A stretch of DNA of 55,966 nt, from NCBI GenBank assembly GCA_015039465.1, contig MU130541.1, positions 4,663-60,628 of the forward strand, written 5' to 3'. Of the stretch, positions 45,209 to 55,828 are shown piece after piece. Numbering within the stretch: the first letter of the stretch is position 1; every line of letters begins with the position of its first letter. The DNA is from Phlegmacium glaucopus. Lineage: Eukaryota; Basidiomycota; Agaricomycetes; Agaricales; Cortinariaceae. A program made the translations under genes and the position numbers. The notes beneath the pieces are model-generated. The model was not told where the DNA came from, searched no databases, and saw nothing but the letters and a program-made list of their open reading frames with translations.

Positions 45209-47358
45209 ATGTCTTTCTTCAACAAATCCAGGAATGTCTCAATCTCAGGGGGAAGTTTTGTCAATATTACGAGGGAAAAAGGTACGCATTAACTGCTTCA
45301 CACATTTCGGTACCTCATCAGCACATTTAGGCATAGACGTGTTGCGCAAGCACATAGCCCCTGGTGCATTCCACAACTCAGCTGAACGATACGATCCTCC
45401 CAAGTGTCACCCGCAAACTCGCGTAGCAGTTATTCAGGCTATCGTCGATTGGATCAAAGACGGGCAGAAGACATCGTGCATCAAGTGGCTCTATGGTCCC
45501 GCTGGAGCAGGGAAGTCTGCAATCGCGCAGGAAATCGCAGAATTATACCATAAATCGGGACATTTGGCGGCCAGTTTCTTCTGGTCCCGAAATGTGGCGG
45601 GTCGCAACAACGAAGAACGACTGGTTGCATCCTTGGCGTATCAGCTACTCATCGCGATTCCGCAGATACGTGGCTACATCAAAGAAGTCCTCGAAAACGA
45701 CCCTTCCCTTCTATCTCGCTCCCTAGCGGCTCAGATACAATCTCTCGTTGTTGAACCATTGATGAAAGTATTTGACCATGATCAGCAAAGACCAGCTGAC
45801 TCCGAACTTCCCAAGCTGATCATCCTCGATGGCCTCAATGAATGTATTACTGGGGAAGCCCAGCAATACATTCTCAAAGTCATCTCCAATTCCGTTCTCA
45901 AATTCCCCATTCCTCTTTTTTTCCTTATTTCCTGCCGACCCGAACAAGCAATCCGTGATTCATTCAACAATCAACCCCTACTCGAGCTTACTGTCTGACT
46001 CGCTTTAGATGAGAAATACCGTCCAGACGACGATATCAGGCTGTTCTTGGTCGAGAGTTTTGAATCTGTGAAAAGGAGCCATGCCCTACGATCATGCTTG
46101 CCTTGTGACTGGCCCATCACGGAAGACATCAATCTACTAGTTAGAAAATCGTCCGGACAATTCATCTATGCTGCCACTGTTGTGAAATTCGTCAGATCGC
46201 CACGACGTAGGCCTTGCGAACAACTCAAAATTATTTTGGGTATCAACGCAACTGTGAATGACACCCCATTTGCCGAGCTTGACGCTCTGTACTACCAGAT
46301 ATTCAGCATGGTTGAGGACCTTCCGAGAGCATTGGAAGTTCTAAGCTTTCTCTTTCTGATCGAGGGTTTACATGACGAGGACTCATCTGCACGTCTGATC
46401 AAGATAATTCTATTGTATGCTCCTGGTGACCTTCAACTCATCCTGATTGATTTGCATTCTGTTCTACATGTCCCAGATATGGAAGACGACCACGGAGCTC
46501 TTCGTACCCTCCATGCCTCACTTCAAGACTTTCTCATGGATCCAGCTCGATCCGGGAATCTTTTTATTGATCAAGGCAAAGCCCATGCGGAAATAGCGCA
46601 ACATTTCCTACAATATATACGCAACTACTACTCTCAGGACACAAATCATCGTTATGATTGTGAGTAATCCTCTTCCAAGGTCTACAAACCCCAACCTTAT
46701 TGCGTTTCTTGGTCTGACAGGTGGCGTTATGGCATTCAGCAGCCTTGCGTACCACTGTTTTATGTCGTCTGCAATGAGGGAGTTACTCGCTAATTTCTAT
46801 GATTTTGACTTTCGACAATGGGTAGTCACGATGATTCAATCCTATTCGGTGGATTTGGATCTCATCCAGTGGTCCCACTATCAAATAGTTTGCCTATACA
46901 CATGGTTTAAGACCCAGGTCCGTCTTCCTACTACTAGTCTTGCACATCTTCCACTGCTTATGATCGTCAAGGAAGCAAATGTACAGGACCAGTTTGGTCC
47001 TGGAAGGAGTCTACATACTCATCACTCTGGCTCCTTTTCAGCGGCTGTAGATTTAATCTTCAAAACGATTTGTCGTCACATTTCTGATAAGTATACCGAG
47101 AATGGCGAAAATGCATTTACCGCGATAACACATCCTCACATAGTCCGTCATCAGCGCTGGATTGGTTCAGCCTTCAAAACGTTCACCACCTTTAATACAT
47201 CGTTTCTTGGCTTGCTTGATATCGGCATAGATGTCATTGAATTTCAAAAATACCTCTCTGATCCGGAACGTGCTGGGAGGTACTTTGCGAATGGTTGGAT
47301 GTACGCAACGCTGTCAGTGTTGGTCTTCGAATTTATCCTTGATCCCATAAAATGGTAA
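45209..47358 (+). pseudogene. NACHT NTPase (NLR-like), one in-frame stop
   Basis: Start ATG 45209-45211 (MSFFNKSRNVSISGG, the usual N-terminus of one basidiomycete NACHT group). Intron 45282-45330 (49 nt) leads to GIDVLRKHIAPGAFHNSAER. The NACHT domain has Walker A GPAGAGKS, FFWSRN, Walker B LIILDGLNE and LFFLISCRPE. TGA 45996-45998 interrupts LTV|LALDEKYRPDDDIRLF in an otherwise uninterrupted frame; Arg (CGA) is expected. Then comes SGQFIYAATVVKFV, a helical region and an intron at about 46661-46721 (GATT|gtgagt ... gacag|GTGGCG), which links to AYHCFMSSAMRELLANFYDF. Genomic ORF ends at 47358 with DPIKW, but a donor (TG|GTAACT) just before this stop can join the frame to 49767, past the inserted LTR. 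See the bZIP entry. A single stop may be a recent null allele. Confidence 0.85.
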
Positions 47359-47908
47359 CTTCAAATATCCGTTGATAGGATCCATATAGCCTCTAGGTTC
47401 GTAAACTGGTTATTTTTGCGATTTAACAACTTCGCAGTATACGCGGATGCCTCGCGGGTACCAACTTCACTCGCACTCTCATTCGCGGTTGTCGCACGTC
47501 CTTCGCACATCACACAACATGATATAGGCCTCGCATAACCTTCGTACATCACTTCTACGACCTTTGTAACTATCCAACGCACCCTCATTCCTCTTCGCAT
47601 TTCATACTTTGACATATCTTCAACTCTCTCTATCAATACTGGACTTAGCCATTTCTTTCCTTCGCAACCACACCTTCACACAGCTTCTCTTTAATCTCGC
47701 GGTCTTTCACAGCTCTCATACACATCCCTTTCACTGGTTTGATCATGGTCCGTGCTGTTTTCAACTTACTTTCTTTTAACTTTCTATATATATTATTATT
47801 TTATCATCTCCTTCGAAACAGGAGGTCATTCAACTGACCTCCTTACTCATCACTTCTATTATTATTCTATCTCCTATTTCTTTGTTACCAAACTACTGGG
47901 CCCATGTG

Positions 47909-48764
47909 TAGTGATGTGCCGGGCCCGGCTCAAAGCCAGAAGCCAGGCCAAGCCGAGCCCTTTTAGGCCAGGCCAGGCCGGGCCATAAGTGACGGCCCAG
48001 GAATGGCTTTGGCCCGGCCCAGGATAGCTCAAAGCCAAAGCCGGCGGCTCAGGCCGTGGCTTTAGCACCAGAAATATTGGCCCTTTTGCCGTTAATGCTA
48101 ATGTACCATACTCCTACCCTTATCCTTACTATACGCACCCCTCGTATCCTACAGGTTAAATGACGACAACTTATGCCCTTTCATGTACTATATATTATTG
48201 AATCCTTAGCTAAACATTCTACATATCACCTTTATATCTCTTCTGTACATATTTCAACACACATAGTGTCTCATATGCCATACCTACATCAATTATAGTA
48301 CTTGATTTTCGTGGATGACCTTCATCTTGCAAACGGAAACCAAATGAAAACGGAAACGACACAAATGCCGTGCGGGGATTGAAATGGCAATGTGACATGT
48401 CGTGACGAACCATTTGAATCTCCTTGATTTTGGGGCTCTCAGACGCGGAATTGCTCTGCTGGTCTTCGTCTTTACCCTTTCCAAAATAAAATTTGAAATA
48501 CCAGTATATTATATGTCTGAGTACCTACAGACCAAATTTTGAGGTGAGAGAGCAGCTATCCATGGCAGACCATCCGAAATGTTTTTTTTTTGAATCTCCA
48601 TGATCTTGATAGTAGAATTACTGTCAAAAGCCGTGGCCTGGGCTGGGCCAAGCCAGGGCCGGCTTTGGGGGCTTTGGCTTGGCCCAGGTTTTCGTGAGGC
48701 CGGAGCCGGCTGAAGCCAGGCCAAAGCCGTGGCTTTTGGGCCAAGCCGGGCCGGAACATCACTA
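47909..48764. mobile_element. hAT-type MITE, GC-rich TIR, TSD CCCATGTG
   Basis: The ends TAGTGATGTGCCGGGCCCGG and, reversed, TAGTGATGTTCCGGCCCGGC are inverted repeats; CCCATGTG duplicates exactly at 47901-47908 and 48765-48772, and occurs once in the empty family-C LTR (about 31630). The GGCCC/GCCAAAGCC-rich arms enclose an AT-rich middle without coding capacity. Confidence 0.93.
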
Positions 48765-49020
48765 CCCATGTGACTTCGCATTAGCTCAATTTTTACATTA
48801 CTGTTTCGCATATCCGCACCTGGCTAGCTTGTTGCTCTTGTATTAAGTACCTGTAGTAAGTAGGAGAAAGAGTGAACAAGAGACGGCCAGAGTTTTGATC
48901 CCATAAACTTTGCAGCAACGTTCTAAGTTAATAGTCTCATCCTTTAAGTTACTTCGCGTACTGCGTTATCGTTCGCGAACTTTGCTATCTTCGCGGTCTA
49001 CTCGTCTAGCGTATTTCAAT

Positions 49021-49636
49021 TAGGGTTACCAAAGTTCAGTTCAGTTCAGTTCTTCACCTCCTCAGCCTGAACTGAACTGAACTGTTTGCATATGGTCCTG
49101 AACTGAACTGAACCATTTAAGAACTGGTTCGAACTGAACTGAACTGAAGAACCATTATAAAATCTGGAATTTTACCTTTTTTCTGAAAATTTATTGTACA
49201 AAGACCTTCCTTAGCCCTTAGCCACTCGATTTCCACTCATATATGATCTCAGAACTCCTTTTGAACACAGAAAACTATTGTTTTATATTTATTTTCCTAA
49301 ATAGGCAGTACTGATCTATGCTGACATAATAACATCACATACCAAATCTGGCCATTACCTCCTTCCTTAGCCATTATTTCATGCTCAAAAGGACTGCCAA
49401 ACCATTCCAATGTTCATAAATTACTGAAGGATCACTTTCCATACAATGTTAAGTCAAAAGAAGAGAATTGCCTGGCCTTCTGGGACCTAACAGTTCAGCA
49501 GTTCAGTTCAGTTCGAACTGCATGAACTGTAAATCTCTAAAAGCCTGAACCTGAACTGAACTGAACTGAATTATCAGTTCAGTTCAGTTCAGTTCAGGTT
49601 CATGAGTCAGTTCTGAACTGAACTTTGGTAACCCTA
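49021..49636. mobile_element. hAT-type MITE with AGTTC satellites, TSD ATTTCAAT
   Basis: TIR TAGGGTTACCAAAGTTCAGT and its complement; ATTTCAAT duplicates exactly at 49013-49020 and 49637-49644 and occurs once in the empty LTR. The subterminal parts are (AGTTC)n/(GAACT)n arrays, also in an inner block near 49500-49600. A related AGTTCAGTTCAG fragment is at 7680-7740. Confidence 0.93.
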
Positions 49637-49766
49637 ATTTCAATACCGCAAACTCCTCTTTAATTCTATCGAGGAAATCTACATTAACCCCTCCGAACTA
49701 CGTTACTACTTGCAGTCTGACCCCACCGCCGGTACAACACCGTGTTCCAGAATTCAATTCACCGAG

Positions 49767-50758
49767 GATTGTAACTAGGAAACGCATAACGGGCATACAA
49801 GAAAGAGCTCCTATATTCAATCTCATTGACGCTCTTCCTTTTTATCTCTCCAATGCAGATTATACGTCAGAGCTTGCCATGCATGCCATTCACCTATACA
49901 GTTACGAATTTAGAGCCAAGGATGATGAACTGCACTCTGCACTCAAGGTGCTCCACGAGGCTATTGAGCTGTATCTAAAAGTGAGTTTGCATAACGGGTT
50001 GATATCTTTGTGAAAATCAATGTTTACCAGTTCCACAGAAAACACCTCTGACGTTGAACCCACTGCAGGAGAAGTTCCAGAAATATATACCGGAAAACCT
50101 ACTAATTGATTTAGTGAGTGCGTCAAAAGGTGGCCAAATGCTAGATTCTAATGCCGCATACCAGGAGCCTGAGCAGAGCATTGATGCCGTTATAGCTCCC
50201 TCTGAGCTACCTTTCAGAGCAGAGAAGCGCCGTAGAAATAGTGGGGAAAGCATTGAGGTGATGGATTCAACCATGGCATGGGCATCGGGATCGATATTAC
50301 CTCCATCCAAACGTCTGAGGATCGTCGATCCCAGTCATGTGATCGGCATTCGAAAGGGGACCACACCTGACAGCCTTCTGTACAAAAGTGCACCTACTCA
50401 GTCGCGCAACTACGTTTCTCCTTTTGCGACCTCGAGAAAGGACGTTCCAGCTGTGTTTGCTCGTAAGCGTGCAAGCTCGACTGCATTTGGCGATGAGGAC
50501 GACCAGCTCGGTGATTATGTGTTACCTTCCTACCCGACAGAAAAGGACTTGATCGAACAAAAGCGTCGCCAGAACACTCTCGCCATCAGGAGGAGCCAAC
50601 AGCGCAAACGGAAGCATCTGCAACAGTTGGGGAAGGAGCTCGAGCATGCGAGGCAAGAGAAGGAACAGTGGCGACAGCAAGCGCTCATGCTGTCGAGTCT
50701 CCTGAGCAGCCTCAACCTGGAGGTCCTCGATTTCTCGGCTGAGGACTCTGAATCGTGA
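49767..50758 (+). CDS. bZIP-domain exon(s), possibly the 3' end of the NACHT gene
   Basis: The first exon (about 49767-49979) is open: IVTRKRITGIQERAPIF, LSNADYTSELAMHAIHLYSY, DELHSALKVLHEAIELYLK. After an intron (about 49980-50067) the frame continues EKFQKYIPENLLIDLVSAS to TGA 50756-50758. The middle is charged and Ser/Pro-rich, with basic patches (FRAEKRRRNS, PPSKRLRIV). The C-terminus is a basic region QNTLAIRRSQQRKRK followed by a heptad-like helix (LQQLGKELEHARQEK ... QALMLSSLLSSL), so a GCN4-like bZIP domain at about the last 70 residues. The Arg usually invariant in NxxAAxxSR is Gln. As a separate gene it would start at an ATG inside exon 1 (MHAIHLYSY); as a fusion it joins NACHT residue W|IVTRK. 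Both are open. Confidence 0.65.
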
Positions 50759-51791
50759 ACCTTTTTCTTATTTTCTTAATTTTCTTGTTTGATATAAGTT
50801 TGATATAAATATTCCCCTTTGCCTCGAAAAAAGTCTTCAAGTATTATAATGGTCGAACTTCCAAGTCAAGTATTAAAAAAAAAAATTCAATCGGAGTAAA
50901 TACAATTGACAGACCACCGGCATCGCTTTACACATCTTTCCTCCTTTTTCATATTGTTTTCAGACAGTGAACGAGGAGTTGATATATCAGTGGTGCGCCC
51001 GATTAGGAGACCGGCGCAGTGATGTCTCAGACGATACTCTCCTCTTGGGATGTGAGTCTATCGGTCATCATACATCATAGTACGCTTGCGGCGTACTGAA
51101 GATAAGAATAATTACTGAACGTTGGACCTCTCGACCGGATGACAAAAAGCCCGCATATTGATAAGATGGACAGCAAATGCCAAAACAAAAAAAAATGAAC
51201 TCACGTGCGTTTGCCACGACGGCCTTCACAGACAAGTACAATAAGTGTGATTAAAAGACTTACAAACTTAATACAAAGATACCATGCGAAGCCAAAGATG
51301 GTCTTCACAAAGCTCCCTGCTTGTCTTTGAAAGATATTCCAGAGTCTCCCAAAGATGACCTGGTCTCAGGAAGATTTTGTACCTGTCTCTCAAAAGACGC
51401 ATGGTCTTAATGTCTTTGAGATCTTTAGGTCTTTCCGAAGACCCCAAAGATGCCCAAACTTCAAAGACGACCCTCATGTTTTCCTGATGCTTGATGTTGA
51501 TACGTCACATGGCCCAGGTCACTTCCACATTGAGCCGAAATGGGGGTGTAGTCTTGCCAATTTTGATTCCCAGAAAGTTCCCGGGGACCCTGTACATACA
51601 CTTAAAAAGAGATTTGTAAAGCAAAAATTGACAAAAAGTATAAAACCACCAATTCTGAGTTATTCTCGATCACAAAAGATGTGAGTAAGGATGTACGATA
51701 TTACAGACTACCTTTCTGGAGGAATGAAATTATTCGCCATATACTACTTCTTCGTTGAAACCTTCCGACTTCCATTATGTTATCCGTTTTA
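50759..51791. other. Intergenic, nothing recognised
   Basis: 3' flank of the bZIP exon. Around 50885-50920 the sequence resembles the upstream region of the NLR at 20.88 kb. 51280-51460 is rich in AAAGATGGTCTT/TCTTTGAGATC motifs without a clear unit. ORFs lack domains. Confidence 0.45.
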
Positions 51792-53573
51792 TCAAGGTGA
51801 GGAGACTATAGCTCCTTCCGTCTCTATATCCGTCGCTATAAAAATTGCTTCACAATCACTCTTCAGATAATTCGGGTGACCGTCAATGGGAGAAAATACA
51901 AGATCAATGCGTCTGCCTGCGGTAATGTTCGGACAAAGTGCCCAGAGATCAGCACGAGAATTAACGCCTAATAAAAGAGGCTGAAAAAGGGGGCCAATGG
52001 GATTGATGGGGTTTGGCTATAAAATCTGATTTAGAAGCTTTCAACAGGACGTCTATGCACATACCATCGAACAGTATCCATTGAAAAATGTCGCATCAGG
52101 CATTCCATTGACAAATGTTGGAGAATCCCCCACATTCACTGTGAAGGAAACTGATATTTGTGCAACAAGAACCCCAGGAGTGCCCAACCCTAAGCTCATA
52201 ACGTCGAGGCAATTAGTACAGGCCTACAATATTTATCAAAATCAATGTGTTAGTTTGTGTTTGAGGCAGGGTGGAAATATAAATTCACTGAAAAAATAAA
52301 GAAGCCTGGAGGGAAAGTCGCATCAAATGACTCGATCAGCCTTGAATTCACAATAGCCGAGCCATTTTGAAGTAAACTTCTTAGAATGACAATACCGGCA
52401 ATCTGTGATTGTAAACAGGTCTGTAAATTGACTGGAGGCGCTGAGGTATCTTCATAGATTGTTATTTGAGTGTGGCCCTCGCCATTGTTAGAACCAGAGG
52501 ATCCACAGAACTCTGTAGGGTCCCCAGTGCACGCAACAAGGCAATTGCTGTCGGCGACTTTTACACCTCCGAGCATTGAATTACCACACCCTATAGGATT
52601 GGAGCTTTAGGTACTTGCGAATTTGAGGCCATAACGATACGTACAACATTCTCCCCCATTTTCTAACCCAGCAAGAATAAAATTGTGCTCTTTACAGGCA
52701 GCAGTGCACGTTTCCACTGATGCAGGCCCGGAAAGCCCTATAATACGCTCGAGGTCGCGGGCGGTGAATCCTGGTTCTACAACGTCAAGGTCCCTATAAC
52801 CAAATTTGGTCATTCTGACAAAACGAAAGGGCGTAGATGGAATCAACCTACGAGAAACAACCTTTGTATTCCCAGGTATTGACGAAAGGCTTGTTGCGCG
52901 GATGAATCGCAACCGGCGCCACATTTGCGAATACAGTGATCCTACTCGGCCCACCACATGTCAAGGAACTATCTCCAGTGCACGCGTCATCGCAATCACT
53001 ATCTGGTGCGCTGATGTTTTTCTGCATTGCATAATCACAAACTGCAAGTGAAATAAATGAGCTGTTAGCCCTCAACACAATTATTTAAAGGCATGCATTG
53101 GGGTTTATCGACGTACAGCATTGCTATCCACGATCATAATTTATCAGCCTCATTCTCCTGAATAAGTAAAAAAACATACTTCGTGGAACTCCACTCCAGC
53201 GAAGGCGAAGTTTCCAGGGGTACACAAAGTCATACAAGCTGCGGGTGTCATGTTCGCACTACTGAAAGAAGCCCCGCGCAAAACACGTATTCCTCCCTGA
53301 TCGCTGAACATGTTCACCCCATCAATATTATGAATGCATATTCTCAGAATAGAAATGAAATTTACACAAAACAACCAACTCGGCTCCAACCAGGCAGGAT
53401 AGCATTGGGGTCAGAAGAATTTTGTCGAACCTCCAGAACTTGGATAGGGTCTGCATTGACCTAACAAATGAAACCAGTAAGTCTTAGAGTATAGGGAACG
53501 TATAGACACTGTTCGATACCACAACTGCATAGAGAATCGTTGTAATAACGAAGGTAGAAAGCCAACTTGGCAT
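51792..53573 (-). CDS. Secreted protein with two WSC domains
   Basis: Start ATG 53571-53573 (MPSWLSTFVITTILYAVVVS, a signal peptide) with a TATA box about 40 nt upstream. WSC domain 1: GWSRVGCFV, RGASFSSANMTPAACMTLC, FAFAGVEFHE, then QCFC made by a 7-nt exon (53117-53123), DYAMQKNISAPDSDCDDAC, TCGGPSRITVF. WSC domain 2: WEYKGCFS, ARDLERIIGLSG, TCTAACKEHNFILAGLE, ECWCGN, ACTGDPTEFCGSSG, ITIYEDTSAP. A C-terminal part follows on further exons (CTNCLDVMSLGLG, VGDSPTFVNGMPD, VNSRADLWALCPN) to TGA 51792-51794. WSC domains bind carbohydrate; the protein is probably cell-wall associated or secreted. All eight-Cys patterns look intact and no stops interrupt. About seven exons with 50-60 nt introns. 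Confidence 0.88.
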
Positions 53574-53612
53574 CTTGGATCACAAGTGTTGAGTTCGTTC
53601 GACCAAGATCTC

Positions 53613-53623
53613 TTTATATATAT
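53613..53623 (-). promoter_or_regulatory. TATA box of the WSC gene
   Basis: Read on the minus strand, TATATATAAAG lies about 40-50 nt upstream of the ATG at 53573. Confidence 0.6.
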
Positions 53624-53624
53624 A

Positions 53625-54490
53625 CGATGACATTGATGATCATCAGGGTCATCATTTGGTGATTTGAAGACAGCAGATATTCCAGTTTTTTCCGGGTGAT
53701 GGTATTAGCGGATAGAACGTGCCTTAAGATCTCGGTTTATGACATATATGTGCCTAGATGTGTGTAGTGGTTGACATAGAATTCAAACATAATTAACACA
53801 GGGAGAGTCTGCGAGCGTACACAGGAGCAAGCACGCTTTCAACGATTCTTTTTATACGGATAACGTTAAGTACGAGGTCGAGTAGGTCCAAGTTCGAGTG
53901 ACGAATTACTTTTCGCTTCAGGGATCTTGAAATAGCGATACAGTAAGTACTTTGCCACGATTCACAGACACGAACTAACGCCTACTCACGCTGCCATATT
54001 TTTGAGACTTCCACAAGGTCAATATATCTGCCGTTTGTCTGCCGTGCTTCGTTGGCCGTTAAAGAGTATCCAGCACTGGTCCGTCTTGAATCCTGAAAGG
54101 CAACACATATCTCAATCTCTTCGCGACATTAGGGTATCGTTAATAACCGACGTACCGCAAACACCGTTATATCAGAGGACGTCTTGGTAGGGTTTTCGGG
54201 CCTGTCAAAAATTGTTGAAATTTTCAGATTATAATAATAAGTGCCTGGCTAAAAACAGCGTGATAGGATGGCTGTGCGACGAATTTTGCACCTTGTGGTC
54301 TATTTCTGCCAACCCCTAGGCCATGCCACCTTCAACAAGCCATCCAACTTTGATTCCCTTTCTCACGATGGCTTCGGGTGCCAAATTCCCCACAAACTCC
54401 AGAAGACAGGACTTGCTGTTCGACCCACAGCAAGTCCAATACTGTTTGGGATTGATCCCAATATCAACATCAATTTGAAGGCTCCGTTAG
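53625..54490. other. Intergenic, nothing recognised
   Basis: Upstream of the WSC gene; small plus-strand ORFs (54002-54190, 54268-54504) have no motif or intron pattern I can support. Confidence 0.4.
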
Positions 54491-54543
54491 ACCGTGGCAC
54501 CTGAGAAGAGCGTGGCAGCCTGGTTCATACTACAAGCAAGTAT

Positions 54544-54822
54544 TCACCTAAACCACCGAACGCCAAGGGTGGTTAACACAAGACGCACACGCATGTTAAC
54601 GTGTGCACAGATCTTCTTGATTCTGGAGTACAGATCCACAATTTCAGCAATTGTTTTCGTTGTCAGGCCCTTCGTTAACCCAGTTCTTTTCGTGGGCTCA
54701 AAAACAAGATGTTTGCTCGCGATGCCTGCCTTCTTGAAGTCTTCCGACCCGACGGTTGAGAAAGCCACCTTTGGTGCATCATTGGTAACAACAGTACATA
54801 ATGTGAAAAATATGCGACGCAC
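54544..54822 (-). pseudogene. Relic of a small repeated coding family (copy 2)
   Basis: A minus-strand frame with VGSEDFKKAGIASKHLVFEP, TGLTKGLTTKT and DLYSRIKKICAHVNMRVRL, ending LGVRWFR. It matches the 13.02-13.21 kb relic in DNA and protein. Upstream (54820-54980) the minus strand may carry a further exon, and the plus strand has a helical ORF (MRMALEALKEGLDGSEEMEE to 55038). The family is not recognised. Confidence 0.45.
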
Positions 54823-55109
54823 TGGTAAGTATCGTTTAACGGCATTGCGTGTCTCTCATCACAAAAGGTACTCAACTGTCGACCTTTCGTAAGATGAGGA
54901 TGGCTCTCGAAGCACTCAAGGAAGGGTTGGATGGGAGTGAAGAAATGGAGGAGAAATTTCACGCCATCTCGGACCATGCTCGTGCACTAGAGGACATACT
55001 AAGGGGCGCCAGGAAACTCGCAAGAAACCATAACCTGTGATCTTGTGTGACAATGATGTACACTTATGAGCATCACAAGACATCATCGCTAAAAGTCGCT
55101 AAACCATCG

Positions 55110-55660
55110 CAGTGAATCCACCTTGATATAAACCCAACAATGGCTGAAGCTCCTCACACATGGTGCCCGAGTAAATCACCCAAAATCTGCCCTCAAATGT
55201 CACAAATCCTTCTGGTCGCCACAAATACACAAATTCGGACAGACGTGGTCATGTGACATCCTAAAAAGGCAATCTCTACACTCTTTTCTCCGCCTGAAGA
55301 CGCCATATGAAATTGCGCCACTAATTCAAGAGAAAGGCTCAAAATGGCACCGTCGGAACAACCATTATAGCATCATGGAGCAGTTGGACTTAGTGATGAA
55401 TTAATCAGCCGTCAGTCCTACTTAATTTGTCATGCACATGGTAAAAATCCTGCCCTCAAATACCCAAATTGACGGACAAAGACCCGCCAAGAAGCCGATC
55501 AGCAAATGAGACCCAAATTCAGGGATCAAAGATTTGAAGATCTTTGAGCCTCAAATACCCAAACTCTACGGACACCACGTCCATCAGGAACTTCCCGGGG
55601 ACTATCCACCTTGATATAAACCCAACAATGGCTGAAGCTGCTCACCCAGGGCCTGAGTAC
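55110..55660. repeat. Direct repeats of about 45 bp
   Basis: CCACCTTGATATAAACCCAA, followed by CAATGGCTGAAGCT, occurs at about 55119 and 55608. TGCCCTCAAAT with ACGGACA neighbours recurs at about 55180, 55452 and 55552. No gene is supported; the 55544-55822 ORF spans the repeat. Confidence 0.55.
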
Positions 55661-55828
55661 AACCTTCAAATCTGCAAGTTCTCAGCGATCCTACCCGTCG
55701 CGATGAATCGCCAATCTATGGCTCCAATCACACGCTGGGACTGTGACGTTCTCCAACAGGAAGGGGCAAATCGCTTGAGGGATGTTGTCAATAAGGTGAA
55801 GGAGATGTCTGCACAGGTCTGAGATCTG

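Larger units (their letters stand above)
47373..49739 (+). mobile_element. Solo LTR, family C, TSD CCGT, carrying two hAT MITEs
   Basis: Starts TGATAGGATCCATATAGCC and ends CACCGCCGGTACAACA; CCGT at 47369-47372 and 49740-49743. Subtracting the two nested MITEs and their duplications leaves about 879 bp, close to the 894-bp copy at 31087-31980. It lies 12 bp after the apparent end of the NACHT ORF, within a predicted intron. Confidence 0.85.

Noticed and set aside
45980..46015. A GT...AG intron removing the TGA at 45996
   Set aside because: The only borders (GTCTGACTCGCTTTAG) would make a 16-nt intron, too short to splice and causing a frame change.
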